64,000 nucleotides of DNA from Saturnia japonica. Taxonomy: Eukaryota; Arthropoda; Insecta; Lepidoptera; Saturniidae. The notes beneath the pieces are model-generated. The model ran no database searches and was not told where the DNA came from. It saw only the letters and a list, made by a program, of their open reading frames with translations. The position numbers and the translations under genes are program-made. Positions within the stretch are counted from its first letter, which is position 1, and each line of letters begins with the position of its first letter. Shown here one piece after another: positions 23,340-34,564 of this stretch. The stretch spans positions 10,196,930-10,260,929 of the forward strand of contig CM065325.1 of NCBI GenBank assembly GCA_033032175.1. Direction: 5' to 3'.

Positions 23340-23905
23340 CTAAAACTAGAAAGAAAAAACATTTATTTGACACTCAAAATACGGACATAATTAACACAAT
23401 ACATTAAACAAGAGATTACAATAAAAATATTACTAATAAAATTTATACATTTATACACATACAAAAGCCGTACTTAAGAACAAAAGGGGCTCGACTATCC
23501 GTAGGCATAAAAGATAAACAAAAATAAAAAAATTCTTTATTCAATTTAGGCCATAAGAAGGCACTTATGAAGGTCAAACCACTACTGCCGGTTCGGCAAA
23601 GTCGAGAAGAACCGGTAAGATCGGGTTTACCGTTTTTTCCAACAGTACAAGTGGTAGGTAATATATTAGGTACAATAATAATAATTTTGTGGATGCACAG
23701 AGAGGGAGTCACTTCCAGACATCACTATCTTTCACATAATGATCCATCCACCCTACAATAACAACCTTTTAACAGTAAAACCTGCTTGACATGGGCCTTG
23801 AACTTGTTGGTCGGTAAATCAGTAATGTGCTTTGGGATCTTGTTATAGAACCTGACACTATTAACTAAAAAACTTTTATTAGTCTTACTAAGTCTAAATA
23901 CTGTG
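23340..23905 (-). mobile_element. LINE 3'-end fragment, minus-strand copy
   Basis: On the minus strand the order is a short C-terminal peptide (YNKIPKHITDLPTNKFKAHV, then KQVL and a GCYYRVDG motif, about 23865-23720), a non-coding segment, and a tail with TTGAATAAAGAATTTTTTTA near 23525-23545. This matches the plus-strand copy at 20301-20696. The stretch 23340-23430 repeats the relic at 21180-21265 and may be a separate LINE tail inserted next to it. A TGA/TAG-rich interior shows it is non-functional. Confidence 0.6.
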
Positions 23906-23939
23906 CATATGATAATATATAATAATAAATAATATTACC

Positions 23940-24050
23940 AGTCTGTATGCCTTGTAAAAGTCTCACTGCTGGGCAAAAAGACCTCTTCCTAAGGAAAGGT
24001 AGGGACTTAATCACCACGCCAGTCCATGACTTATTGGCGATTTAAGACGG
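23940..24050 (-). repeat. SINE family 2 tail fragment, minus strand
   Basis: CAGTCTGTATGCC, CTCACTGCTGGGCAAA and CACCACGCCAGTCCATGA in this order are the reverse complement of the tail of the SINE at 30450-30807 (TTGCCCAGCAGTGGGACAC). Confidence 0.55.
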
Positions 24051-24054
24051 ATCT

Positions 24055-24310
24055 GTTCTTCTTTCCTCCCAGGAGGCAGAAACATTTATAAGTGTGTAGT
24101 TAGTCGGCTCAAACTTGTACGAATCGGGAACTTAGACAGTTCACGACCAAATTGCAACTACGGTACTTAATTGCAGCCCAATTGCAACTAATCATCATCA
24201 TTGAGCATGTTGTCACGCTTTCGCGGCTGACTGCCCACGTCACGGTGAAGCTGTAAAAGCCGTCCAATTCTCTAAGGTCCCTACGGCTAACAGTAGATAT
24301 AGTCAGATAT
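24055..24310. repeat. Interspersed repeat family 5, copy 1
   Basis: Matches 43990-44315 in order: CTTCCTCCCAGGAG, GTTAGT..GCTC, GGGAACTTAG, CATG/CACGCTTTCGCGGCT, GGTGAAGCTGTAAAAGCC and GCTAACAGTA..TCAGAT. The two copies are about 250-320 bp and in the same orientation. The family is not identified. Confidence 0.55.
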
Positions 24311-25039
24311 AGAAAAAAATTATTAAGACGGTAATCTAGAGTTTTATATTTTTCTCCACGATATTTTTCCTGACTGTCAAACTGGTTTTCACCAAATTAT
24401 AGGCAGATATATTGATTTATCTAACAATAATTAATACTTCAAGTAACAATGAGCAATTTTAAACACATTAACGTTATCATTTAAACGCGCTTAACCACCA
24501 CCTATCTGCATTGTACACGCTTATTTAATCAATCAACCACCCCAACATGCTTATCACAAAACGCATCCCGACAAATTACATATTATGCAACGGTAACGCT
24601 AAAAAGCGCGGCCTGTCAAGTCGCCTTGTGTCTTGGGATGTGCGATATTTGCGAAATATCGATATAATCAAAATTAAATAATATTTACACAGTTTAGATC
24701 CAAAGAAGCTTTTATAAACATGAAATCTACCATAGTACTTTTGCATTGCAACACAAGTCAACAATTTATTAATATTTAAGTTGATGACTACCTAAATATA
24801 ATATTGAAATGAAAATATCGATATTTGTGATGTACATACAAAACCTAAGTGACATAATTATTTATATATATAATTAACAACTATGTTTTTACTTCATACA
24901 TATATTACAGACATTTCCTGTAAACTGAGTTTAAAATGTAATGTGATTAGAGTTTTTGAAATTTTAATATTTTTGTTTGTCTTGTCACCGAACAAACTCG
25001 AAATAATATAATTTAGTTTAATGTAAATGTATTATATAA
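24311..25039. other. AT-rich non-coding stretch
   Basis: Nothing recognisable was seen. Confidence 0.4.
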
Positions 25040-25308
25040 TTATTGGTGGAATTTACGGTAAGCCGGTCCTGAGCGCGACCGACTACTATGCTCGAAGCCG
25101 CAGTTTCGATTCCCAAGTCGAGCAAAGTGTTAGTGGGTTTTTCTATGAAATTATCAGTGCTACAGTTTAGCTTTGTGCCCGATTAATGGCGATAGGCTCG
25201 CCCCCTATTACATAGGATCTTAAAACATACTTGAAGAACAGTGGGTGTACATTAGTAGACCTCTGCCTAACCCTTCGGGGATACAGGCGTGATAGCATGT
25301 TAATAAAT
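25040..25308 (+). repeat. SINE family 3, single copy
   Basis: The left end is tRNA-like (GGTCCTGAGCGCGACCGACT, then GCAGTTTCGATTCCCAAG as a B-box-like element), followed by a body and the tail CCTCTGCCTAACCCTTCGGG then GATACAGGCGTGATAGCATG. This tail resembles one I know from common lepidopteran SINEs and LINEs (from memory). It is about 270 bp and non-coding. Confidence 0.6.
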
Positions 25309-25894
25309 TAGACCATTATTTCATGAAATATAATTTTGATTTGAGTTTATTACCGAAAGATGTTGATGTCAAATATCGAGCGTTTAACTTTCAATATGAA
25401 ACATCCCTACCTGTACCATAATAAAAAAAATTATGATCAGTAAACGGAAGCGCGGACGCACGCATACGATTATAACAGCGTTTTTACAAGTATTATTTGA
25501 ATGTGAGGGGCCGTGGGACCGAGGAGAGAGGGTCTGCGATTCAGGTATAGAGAGGGTGGCGAAAGGATGAGTCGGTATTAATGTTTAGTACTAACGCTTT
25601 TAATGTTGCCAGGTGTCGGTTAACTTTTTCGGATTCGCAACGAACAATAGATACGGCTAATGTTCTTTGTCACGGTGATTACTTACACATCGGATTAGAA
25701 ATTGATTTATTTTTATTATTTATCAATTGTTCGGAAATGCTCTGCCTACGTCATCAATAGTAGAATGCTTTATATCCAATTCCCATAATACTTGAATGTT
25801 ATGGACAAGGCATCTTTCATAGGATCTTGGCTACACGCTACACCTGCAAGTGAGGAAGTTAAAACTTTGTGGAAGTTTGTCGTTAGTGGACTAA
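25309..25894. other. Non-coding stretch
   Basis: No gene was recognised. A modest GC-rich patch lies at 25505-25565 (GGGGCCGTGGGACCGAGGAG). Confidence 0.35.
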
Positions 25895-26898
25895 CGCCCG
25901 GTTTCCGAAAGGTTGATATCATCACAAAAATTAACTAATCAACTGTGAAATCTCTTGTTAAGTGTATATTGAGTTGCTAAAAGCATGGTTAACTACTTTA
26001 ATTTGATCAACAGTTCAGTTGACAGTTAAGTCAAAATTTAGACTAAAATCGCTTGTCAAACGCCATTTTGGGTTTCTCGAAAGCTAGTTAAGTCATGATC
26101 ATAGATTAATGTACTGTCAAACGCGTTGTCAAGTAATCAGTGCTTCTTGACGAGTTAACTATTGATTTAAGTTTATTTAAAACTAAAATTTTGTTATAAA
26201 ACGATCATGTCTCTCACGGTTGCCAGCTTGAGCATTTCTAGCAGTGAAGATATTTAACTGTTTCATAGTTCTTGGCACTTAAGCGGTACTATTAAACTCT
26301 AACGCAATGACCTCCCAAGTTTCGTTTTTTTTTTGTTGTAAAAACTGCATTAGTGCTCTTATTTTCTATAACATCTTTGTACCTGCAAACAAAGTATATT
26401 GTAATATAAACGCATAATATACTGTATCTACATAAACAAAACAAATATTTTCAATTATCAAGCCGTCAAACCTTTGTACAGTTATTCCATATGTAGGAAC
26501 TTACCTTTGAATTAGTTCCAAAAGCTTACACTTTTCTTTTTCGGTGAAATTTTTTCTCCGTGAACTCATTTTATAATTTTTGTAGTAAAATCGCAATAAT
26601 ATAAACAAAGAATAGTAGGTATGTAATACTCCTAGCGTCTGGACGCACAACTCATAAACAGCTGTTCGTTTAACAACCGATTTAACAGTTACGAATGAGC
26701 TATTGAATGTAAAGTTGAACAGTATCCGCAATGTGACCATAATAAAAAAATAATATCAATGTCAAATCAAAATGATCATAGATTAGTAAATTTAACACTA
26801 ATCAACGTTTCAGAAACTCGAACTAATTTAACAACGATGTTAAGTTGACAGCTGTGTCAGTTGAACGATAGTTTGATCAACCTTTCAGAAACCGGGTG
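25895..26898 (-). mobile_element. PIF/Harbinger-like element, 1004 bp, non-autonomous
   Basis: The left end CGCCCGGTTTCCGAAAGG and the right end, reverse-complemented, CACCCGGTTTCTGAAAGG match at 16 of 18 bases, and the match continues into GTTGAT. TAA flanks both sides (25892-25894 and 26899-26901), the TTA/TAA target duplication known for PIF/Harbinger elements. The only coding content is a broken Myb/SANT-like gene on the minus strand; no DDE transposase is present. Autonomous Harbinger elements encode both proteins, so this is a derivative that lost the transposase. Confidence 0.7.
26183..26569 (-). pseudogene. Broken Myb/SANT-like DNA-binding protein gene of the Harbinger-like element
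   Basis: Exon 1 (26505-26569) starts MSSRRKNFTEKEKCKLLELI and ends at a donor GTAAGT; exon 2 (26183-26382) begins after GTTTGCAG and continues in phase with YKDVIENKSTNAVFTTKK. A run of ten A then shifts the frame; in the next frame the family pattern resumes (ETWEVIALEFNST, then a stop, then PRTMKQLNIF). The FTxxEK..LLELI...K.VIENK.T....K...W..I..EFN layout is that of the Myb_DNA-bind_5 family found in Harbinger-type elements and insect regulatory proteins. In the transposon it would bind TIRs and help the transposase. It is inactive: one frameshift, at least one stop, truncated C terminus. Confidence 0.65.
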
Positions 26899-26901
26899 TA
26901 A

Positions 26902-28504
26902 GTCGTATGATGCTGTGTTTAGGTTATGATGGCACTGACAAATTCTTTTTGAACCCAAGTCCCTAAATTAAAAATAGATAATAAAAAACAATATTAAGTG
27001 GTATTTTGAAAAAAATAGTGCTCTTGTCAGGCGTTAATAATAATTAAACATATTTCTGTATATAAAATAGTACTTTGTTACTAATAAGAATAAATAATGA
27101 TACTTACTTTACTTTAATAATAATTACGAAGTCTTTGTAATCCATAAGACAGGTTATATTTTAGTTAATGTTTAGAAAATGTTCATATTCAATAAAAGTA
27201 TTTAGGTACCTAACTTTTATATGTAATATAATATATTATTTGCATTTTAATCAATCACGCATCACGGTTAAACAACTGGACGGATTCTAGTAAAATTTGG
27301 CATAAAAGTCGATGAAATCATTGAATAGGTCATGGTACTCAATTTTTTTATTGCTCAGTGAAGCGGGGGGCACCATCAAGTATTAAATATATTTGTCAAT
27401 AACGAATTAAATTGTTTTTACATATCATAAATTTAGCTAAATTAATAAATATGTCCAAATATAAATTGTCATTTTTGCCCGGGAACTTGTTCTGTCTCGT
27501 TAGGGAGTTGGTCACCCGTGATCGCTGAAGAGGGCGCGCGGTGTCTGCCACGCGCACTTTTTATTATTTAATTAATTTCGTGTATTACGAATGTTTCTTT
27601 GAACTGAGGTTCATATAAAATATGCTCAAATATAATTGCACTTATTTCAATATATTATGCGAATATGTTTTTATTTATTCACGAAGCCATTGTAGAGCTA
27701 TCTTCCAAAGTACTATAAAGTTGGTTACACTTGTGAAATTTAACCTAAAATGCGATTCTATTAGAAAGTCACGAGTAATATAATGATCTGGTACTTTTCA
27801 CCTACCTGTTTCCTATTGTTTCAAATTTTAAGGGATAGATTATTGATATTTAAATTGTTTAAGAGGCGGTTATGTAATTTATTCGAATGCATTTTCAAAT
27901 TAGCACTTGTGGATAAAACTAACAGAAACGTCTAATTTGTGAGGCTTAATAGTTTTGATAGGTTTTAGATACGATCAAATTAGCATTAAAGGTTTCGTTT
28001 TTTGTAGTAGGTACCAATTGTAATTCTTACATAATTCAGCTAAACGCGCTAGCCATGCTACTGGTACGAAGGTACATTAAACGTTTTATACTCTACATAG
28101 TAAGTACTTTGGTCACCTTAGCCGGGCTCAATTATGTTATGTAGATACAGAGAACCACAAATATAAAGCCATCTTTTTTTCACGGGTCCTTCATATCGGT
28201 GTATCTGCATTCTTAGCATTCGATAATTTTGATATAAAGCTGTAGGATAGTCTTGCTTACGAGTGACATTGGCTGCCCGGTAAGACATGAATCATTCGCA
28301 GACCATTTTCAAACAGTGCTTTCTTTATTTTTCATATATATTTTATTATTTATTATATAATACGCAGATGCTGTAAAAATATAAGATATGAAGAAGGTAT
28401 TGTGAAGCTTAAATTGAGGAATGCAATAACTCACGATATCCAATAGGTTTTAATGAACAGAAGAATTTTTATAGGTAAATTACTACAAAACAAAGTAGCT
28501 ACAA
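26902..28504. other. AT-rich non-coding stretch
   Basis: A fragment at about 27245-27400 (GGTTAAACAACTGGACGGAT, TAAAATTTGGCATAAAAGTC) has the wording of Helitron/RTE-type repeat bodies. A GC-rich spot is at 27505-27560. No gene was seen. Confidence 0.35.
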
Positions 28505-28700
28505 TTGTGTCCAACTGGATCGGTGTATAACACCCGTTATGTTGGCACACTTAGGCGTGACGTATTCTGAGATCAGCCGGTGTATATCCAGTAATGGTTG
28601 ATGGTGAGGTATCTGTACCCGGCTGGGTCACGATCACCATCCACATAGTGATAGACTTGTCACAGTGACTCTGGTTTACTTTGTCACGTTTTGGATTAGC
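28505..28700. repeat. Interspersed repeat family 3, fragment
   Basis: Words TGTCCAACTGGATCGGTGTA, AACACCCGTTATGTTGGCAC, GAGATCAGCCGGTGTATATC, GGGTCACGATCACCATCCAC and ATAGTGATA appear in the same order as in 19035-19270, 30808-30925 and 34565-34740. Confidence 0.5.
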
Positions 28701-29923
28701 CAGTCTAATAATTCTGCCGTCGAAAGGTTTGCAGGCCGACATAACAGCGGCAAGGGATGATGATTTGCAGACCCTTGGGTGGTTGTCGTTATTTTTGGAT
28801 TTTACTTTGCTAACCATCAGGTACAGTCCAGTCACTTTGCAGTTCTAATATAAAATTAGTAACTCTTGAAAGATAAGGGTCATTCACAGACTGCTTTTAC
28901 AACAGTAGGTACTTTATTAAACAGATGGCGCGCGCAAAATAATTTAAGGGTCAAACAAGCTATTAATTAGCTCAAAACTAAAACATCAAAGTGATGTGAT
29001 AATCCACAAACAATGTTTGAATGAATAGAAGTGTTTTTGTTTTCTTAAAATACAGTTATAAAAGGTGCATTAGGAATCCAGGTTTCTGGAATTAACTCGT
29101 TTCTCATAAACTTTTTGCGTGTTCGTACAAGTAGTGAATAAGTTGATTAATACAACAGACCTGCCTCAACGGCCTGTCGGTTGATATTAAGAAAAAACCA
29201 TCGGAAACTGTTTGGCTAGACAATTAAATGGGAGTAATGCACACACCGCGTGGGTGGGCGCGCTGCCCCTTCGGGATGAATCTGTTGAATGTCGCGTGAC
29301 TTCGCGGTTTTTCAACAAGACGTGACGATTTTACAATTTCATTTTTTATTTCACCATAATACAGGATATTTTCTGTAACTCGATTTTCACTCTTTTTGTG
29401 TGGTGGAAAGATGATCTGACTCAAACCGCTGCCGCGCTGGATGTGCCTAAATTCAATTCTTTATATATTATTATTTGTAATAAAAATAACTATATAAATG
29501 CCCTATACTTATACTAAATTGAGTTCGTATCTAAGCAAATATTTTTATGACATCAGGAATTGGATAATTTATAGGTTTATAAAATGAATTATTTTCTACT
29601 TATGTATAATTCAAATCCAGTACTTTTATGTACTTATGTATTTTACTGAGTTTTACTTGTTAGTATACAATAAAAATGTATAAAAGTTATTGAATAATCA
29701 AATGCAGGGTTTTTTTTCACATACCAAGTCGATTATCTCTAAAATCAGATATTAGAAAAGAAACAAAAGGATGAAAATCCACCAAGTTTAAAGTTCAATG
29801 TTTTCTAGTTGTGTTTTTTAACTATCCGGATCTTAGAGATTCCTTGACCATTAAAGTTAAAACGTGTTCTTGGTAAGGAGAGAGGATCGTAACATTTATA
29901 TTAAAACTACTTAACGTTTTACA
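28701..29923. other. Non-coding stretch with a GC-rich pocket
   Basis: 29225-29445 is GC-richer and open on the minus strand for 66 codons (reads ...SSRLVEKPRSHATFNRFI...). It has no recognisable domain, and I cannot place splice sites that would make it an exon. The rest is AT-rich without recognisable features. Confidence 0.3.
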
Positions 29924-30065
29924 GTACGCCATAGTTTGGTTTGGAGAAGGGTTTCCTATTGTTTGAACAGGATGTTCTCAGTTTCCATAAAATCCAGGAG
30001 GTTCCGGGAGGCAGAGTTAGTCATCTTGAGAGTACTCGAACACGGGTGGTCCTGTACCGACGCAG
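29924..30065 (+). CDS. Candidate internal exon (weak)
   Basis: A 142-nt segment lies between an acceptor (ACGTTTTACAG at 29923) and a donor (GCAG|GTAAAA at 30066). Two of three frames are closed; the third is open throughout and reads RHSLVWRRVSYCLNRMFSVS then IKSRRFREAELVILRVLEHG. Composition is distinctly GC-richer than the flanks. No domain is recognised, and the frame requires a preceding exon ending with one base of a codon, which does not fit exon B. It may be an exon of another gene, a 5' UTR exon, or chance. Confidence 0.3.
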
Positions 30066-30144
30066 GTAAAATTGGCCTTTTATGGAACAGTATAAGTATA
30101 TATAAGTATTTCTTTTTTGTTATATATTTAGCGTGAGTTTACCT

Positions 30145-30295
30145 AAGCCAAGTACAGCTGCCGGAACACACCTATTGGTGCTTGGCGACAGGCATTATAA
30201 AATGCCCTATCTGGACCATGCTACGATTTCATCACGATGTTTTCGAGCAGGGTTACGAACTCACATCGATCAACAACTCTGATAGATTGAATATT
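30145..30295 (-). repeat. SINE family 1, internally shortened copy (minus strand)
   Basis: Reverse-strand match to the SINE at 1291-1550: AGCTGCCGGAACACACCTAT, GGTGCTTGGCGACA, GGCATTATAAAATGCCCTAT, TTTCATCACGATGTTTTCGA and the B-box side (GGTTACGAACTCACATCGAT). Confidence 0.6.
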
Positions 30296-30449
30296 TTATG
30301 TTTTTGATAACGGATTTATACGGATGAATTAGAAGCCAATAGAATTTTAGTGTTTGAAATTTGTATGATTTAAGGTGAAATTAATGAATAAACATAATAA
30401 TTAACTTTTATTATATTAAATTAAATATGCTTGATGGTAATTTAAGTTA

Positions 30450-30807
30450 AGTCGTGGTAGTCGAGTGAATGGTTTATCGGAATATATCGATTCGATGTCC
30501 GTAAGTTCGAACCATGGCATATACCTACCAACAAATTTTTCGGAATTCGCGTACATTTGCTAATTCAAATTGGTAACACTATGAGCTGACTGTGAAGGAA
30601 AAACAACGTCAGGAAACCTGAATGCTTGAGAAATGTTCTTGTGTACCGTTGTATGTGGAAAAAATATTAAACTATTGAATTCTCGGTGATTTAAATTGCC
30701 AATACGTCGTGGGCTGGTCTGGCATTTAAGCTAGTGCCTTCCCTTAGCAAGAGGCCTTTGCCCAGCAGTGGGACACTTACGGGCTGATATTATTATTATT
30801 ATATTAT
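30450..30807 (+). repeat. SINE family 2, full-length copy with (ATT)n tail
   Basis: It begins with a tRNA-like segment (GTGGTAGTCGAGTGAATGG, then GTAAGTTCGAACCATGGCAT as B-box region). The body contains TTCGGAATTCGCGTACATTT and TGGTAACACTATGAGCTGAC, and the 3' part CTTTGCCCAGCAGTGGGACA is followed by a run of ATT. A second, shorter copy is at 34859-35106, with tail fragments at 23940-24050 and 49495-49545. The simple-repeat tail and tRNA-like head mark it as a SINE. Confidence 0.65.
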
Positions 30808-30925
30808 TGATGGTAGAACACGATAATTATGGTCGACTGGATAGTGGCCACCATACACCAGGCGTAACACCCGCGATAGTGGCACATGCGTGTCGTGCTC
30901 CGAGATCAGTCGACGTATAATAAGA
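30808..30925. repeat. Interspersed repeat family 3, fragment abutting SINE family 2
   Basis: GGTCGACTGGATAGTGGCCA, CATACACCAGGCGTAACACC, CGTGTCGTGCTCCGAGATCA and GTCGACGTATA match the family seen at 28505 and 34565. It starts directly where the SINE's ATT tail ends. Confidence 0.5.
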
Positions 30926-30984
30926 ATTAAATAGAGATAATGATGCCAATGGGAGATTCTATCGGGCACACGGTTATTATATAA

Positions 30985-31484
30985 AGCTTAAGAGTTTGTT
31001 TGTTTTTTGCTTGAGTAGTACCAGTCAGATTTGAACATTTTTTTTGCATATTTTAGCCTATTTGGTGAGGAAGACTAGGAAGCCAAGGACCCTAAGCGTG
31101 AAGCGGTAACTATGAATGTAAAGCAATCTGGCAAGCTGTAGGCAAGTGGGGGAAGTGAGAACAACGATAGGCTACATAGGTGTGTTGGCAGCGCAGCGGC
31201 GTGGTAGATTTTTTATTTATTTATTTATTTTCATTAATAATTTTTTTACAAACTTTAGTTAAAAGCATCCTATTAAACCTCTGGGTTTTGTCTCAGCTTA
31301 CCATGTCCTGAGGTTTTATTCAACACGTTGTTTGTAATATGGTATAAGTCAAAAGTTCAGTTAATAAATACTTCATTGTTATTTTATATACTTAAAATAT
31401 TGAGTTGACGTAGCACTCTTTAAGTTTGTATTTGTGAGTCAGTTAAATAAATTTAACACGCGTGAAATCGTGGGGTACTGCTAG
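30985..31484 (+). mobile_element. Helitron-like element, type 2
   Basis: A GTTTGTTTGTTTTTTGC tract near the left end is followed by a body with CCTAAGCGTGAAGCGGTAAC, GCAATCTGGCAAGCTGTAGG and GTGGGGGAAGTGAGAACAAC. The right end is ACACGCGTGAAATCGTGGGG then CTAG (31481-31484) before T. The same body order is seen at 49600-49921 and 54035-54322. About 200 bases near 31215-31420 look like a later insertion or an unrelated piece. The 5' end is not exact. Confidence 0.5.
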
Positions 31485-32357
31485 TAGTATTATAAAGTTA
31501 TTAATGCAAGTCAAATTCTTGTTCGTCGGTACGTGCCATACTGAAGACAAGTTTATAATGGTTTTACGGGCGAGAGGCACTTAACGCTTGCCATGACTAC
31601 CGGGCACCAACCTATCCCATCCCCCCTTTAATTAGATGCACCACCCCCGCGCAACAGAATGTTTTTATTCAAGCTAACAAGGTGGTTAGACTGTCCCACG
31701 CGTGGGTTACCGTGGTATTATTGTGTACTTTGAATATGTTGGTTTAGTTACAGGTGAAGTAATTGATTGGTACACTTTAGTGATAGAGGATTGAGTTGTC
31801 TTATTTCTGAACACATTTGTAACGTTGATGTGAATTATACCTACATGATTTAACTAAAAATTTATCAATTTTAAATGTAGGTACTATCTTAAATATATTT
31901 GTATTTAGTATAAAGATAATAATTATACTTGTTTCAAAATGGGGATAGTTTTATGAGAAGCTATGCGAAAGTTACACTTACTTAGTTTTAGTTAACTTTG
32001 ATTAATTATAAGAATGCTTATTTTTAGTTCTATTTTTTTCTAACACTATGGTTTATACACAAGAGGGAAATACTTTAATCGGTGTTGAAATTTTGACACA
32101 TTTTTTATAAGAAAGGCCGTGAAACGGTAAGTATTTCTGGACGTAAATAAAAATATTGCTTCTTTCATTCGATCGATCGTTACGTTTGATATAAGAATCG
32201 AAATTAATTAGGAAAACGTATCAAATGAGTACACAGTGTACTCATTATACATTACTCATTATACATGAGTATGTATACAGTACACTAGGTATACAGTACT
32301 TCACATTAATGGAATTGTAAGGAAATCATCTACTGAGTGGCTTATCCATTTTCCATA
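31485..32357. other. Non-coding stretch with a short perfect palindrome
   Basis: AT-rich apart from a GC-richer patch at 31565-31720. A perfect palindrome with 10-bp arms and a one-base centre (ATGAGTACAC A GTGTACTCAT) lies at 32225-32245, followed by repeated CATTATACAT/CATGAGTATG words to about 32280. Confidence 0.5.
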
Positions 32358-32555
32358 GCCTGAGCTTTCGGTGAACGAAAACATCGTGATGGTACCGTAG
32401 CATGGTGGTAGGGCTTTTTCTAATGCCCGCCTGGCTAGCTACCACCCTCAAGTTGAAAATCTGTCGCCAAACACGAATAGGTGTGTTCCGGCAGATTCAC
32501 TTGAGAGCCAGTCTACCACTAGACTTAGCGTGCTACCATCTTGGGCCACATCGTC
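32358..32555 (+). repeat. SINE family 1 copy lacking the tRNA head
   Basis: It runs from GAGCTTTCGGTGAACGAAAA through CCACCCTCAAGTTGAAAATC to GTGCTACCATCTTGGGCCAC, very similar to 1355-1545. The tRNA-like head is absent, as in a 5'-truncated insertion. Confidence 0.7.
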
Positions 32556-32574
32556 ACATTAGTGTTCTTTGAAT

Positions 32575-32790
32575 GACGTAGGCATCCGACAAGAAAGGAT
32601 TTTTCGAAATTCTGGCCCCAAGGGGGTGAAAAAAGGGGGCAAAGTTTGTATGGGACAACGTAATTCCTTGGTCCAATCTAGTTCAAATTTTGCATAAACA
32701 ATTTTAACAGAATTGATGGAAGACGTGTTTCGTATTTTATTGAAATTCATCCTCTAATGGAATTAAAAAGGGTTAGAAAGTTATTTTGGC
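32575..32790. repeat. Interspersed repeat fragment
   Basis: The block CGAAATTCTGGCCCCAAGGG with GGTGAAAAAAGGGGGCAAAG and GTTTGTATGGGACAACG has the wording of a repeat I know from insect genomes (from memory). The frame on the minus strand is incidental. Confidence 0.35.
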
Positions 32791-33080
32791 GGTAATTTGC
32801 TTTGACACATGCGTGAAAACTCAATCCGATTTTATTCAAAAAAGGTTGAACTCATTTAAAACATAAGCAAATACATAAAACTGGAATGTCTCGGAAGTCA
32901 CCGTACTATAATAGTACCTCATTTGAAGGTTTCTAAGCATTATGAGGTTATGCACTTTTAAGATACGGCCTCATAGGGACGTAGAGTTCGAAATTTGAAA
33001 TGCTAAGGACTAGAAAATTTTGGTTATAAAATATAAATTATACGAATCATTCCATATAAAAATTTAAAAAACATGTAAAA

Positions 33081-33688
33081 TCTACACTAATACTAATAAT
33101 ACAATAAAACGGAAATGTTTTTTGTTTGTTTGTTTGTTTAAACACGCTAATCTTTTGAACTACCAATCGGATTCGAAAAATTATTATTTTATATGATAGC
33201 CAGACTCACGAGGAATAGTATAGGCTACATAATATTAGGCTACAGTTTCTAGCTAGCCTTAAATATTATTTTGGCTATTAGTATATATAAAAAAGTCAGC
33301 GAAAGCATATATCTATCTCGTATACATGAGCCACAATAAGGTATTTTGCAATATTTTTTTTTTTTTTGAAGATTAAAAAAAAAATTATGAGCTTTATTTT
33401 TAAGCATGGCATATTAATCCTTACGAACAAAAGTTACTTCATCATAAAGACAATTTATAATGAAGATAAACTTCGTCTTTTACAGCATATTATTTGAACG
33501 CATAGTTTGAGAGATAATACAAAATTAAAATAATTCAACACTCGGCTCAGGGTCTATGTCTATAGTAGTTAGCGGCGCGAACAAGGCGTGCGATGTCGAT
33601 AAAAATATTGTTTTTATTGAAGATAATAAATCATCAATCAGTGATTTCTACTAAATTTTATGCGGGTGAAACCGCGGGGCACAGCTAG
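33081..33688 (+). mobile_element. Helitron-like element with intact termini
   Basis: It starts TCTACACTAATACTAATAAT after an A and ends CTAG (33685-33688) before T. Just inside the end, GCGGGTGAAACCGC can form a short hairpin, the hallmark 3' structure of Helitrons. A (GTTT)n tract is at 33121-33140 and A/T homopolymers near 33353-33385. No Rep/helicase gene, so it is non-autonomous. Confidence 0.65.
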
Positions 33689-33799
33689 TATACTATAAAA
33701 TTACTCAGGAAGAACTTAGCTTTCTATTCAGTCAAAGAGTATTCAGTATCGGATCAGTACTTAGTAGTTCTCGGGATTAAGTCCAACATCCAAAGAAAC

Positions 33800-34564
33800 C
33801 TTACTTATTTATAATCCCTACTAACCCTATTAATACATACTAAACCGATGAACCAATTTTGATGAATTTTGGTATAGAGATAGATTGGATTTTGGGAAAG
33901 GACATAGGTTACTTTTTGTAGCGAGAAGTTTGTAAGAAGTAAAATATGGGAACATCAATGCGCATGTGTGGTAATGGTAAATTGACATCGGTTTCCACGC
34001 CAAAAGATACTGTGATGATAAATAAAATAGTTGCCGCGCATAGTACCAACTTCTAAAGTTTTATACTCTTTATTGCGTAGTTAAAATAATTACTGTTTTA
34101 TTTTATGACTGAAACGTGACGTACGCTGTTGACCGCGGCTCGCGAACACCGCGCTTGAAATGTAACACCATAAACCATTGCTATTTGGTTTTACTTTTAG
34201 GTGGCTTCACTAGCGCGTTGTAAACGTGGAGTCTATAATTATTATAGTCTAAGCGATATAACTGTTGTAAACTATCTGGGTTTTACAGTTTTGCTACAAG
34301 CGAATTATTTCATTGTGTTATCCCACATGTGGTGAATATAAAACTTGAAGGGATGAAAATTTGTATGAAGAACCCATCATGTCTCCAATTAGGGATATCA
34401 AAATTCATGTTTATGGTTCTGGTAAGAAAGAAAAGGGATTATCATTTTTTTTTAACTTTTTCGCAAGCCGGTACAATAAGGCATGATTTTAATTATTTTA
34501 GAAATTTTATTGGGACGGTTAATGTGTTGAATTCATATTGGCATATTATTACAATACCATACAC
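33800..34564. other. Non-coding stretch with a repeat relic
   Basis: 33810-33960 contains CCCTACTAACCCTATTAATA, AACCGATGAACCAATTTTGA and GACATAGGTTACTTTTTG, the wording of Helitron/RTE-type repeats. A 97-codon frame at 34329-34622 (+) runs into a repeat family 3 copy and has no recognisable domain, so I do not call it a gene. Confidence 0.35.
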
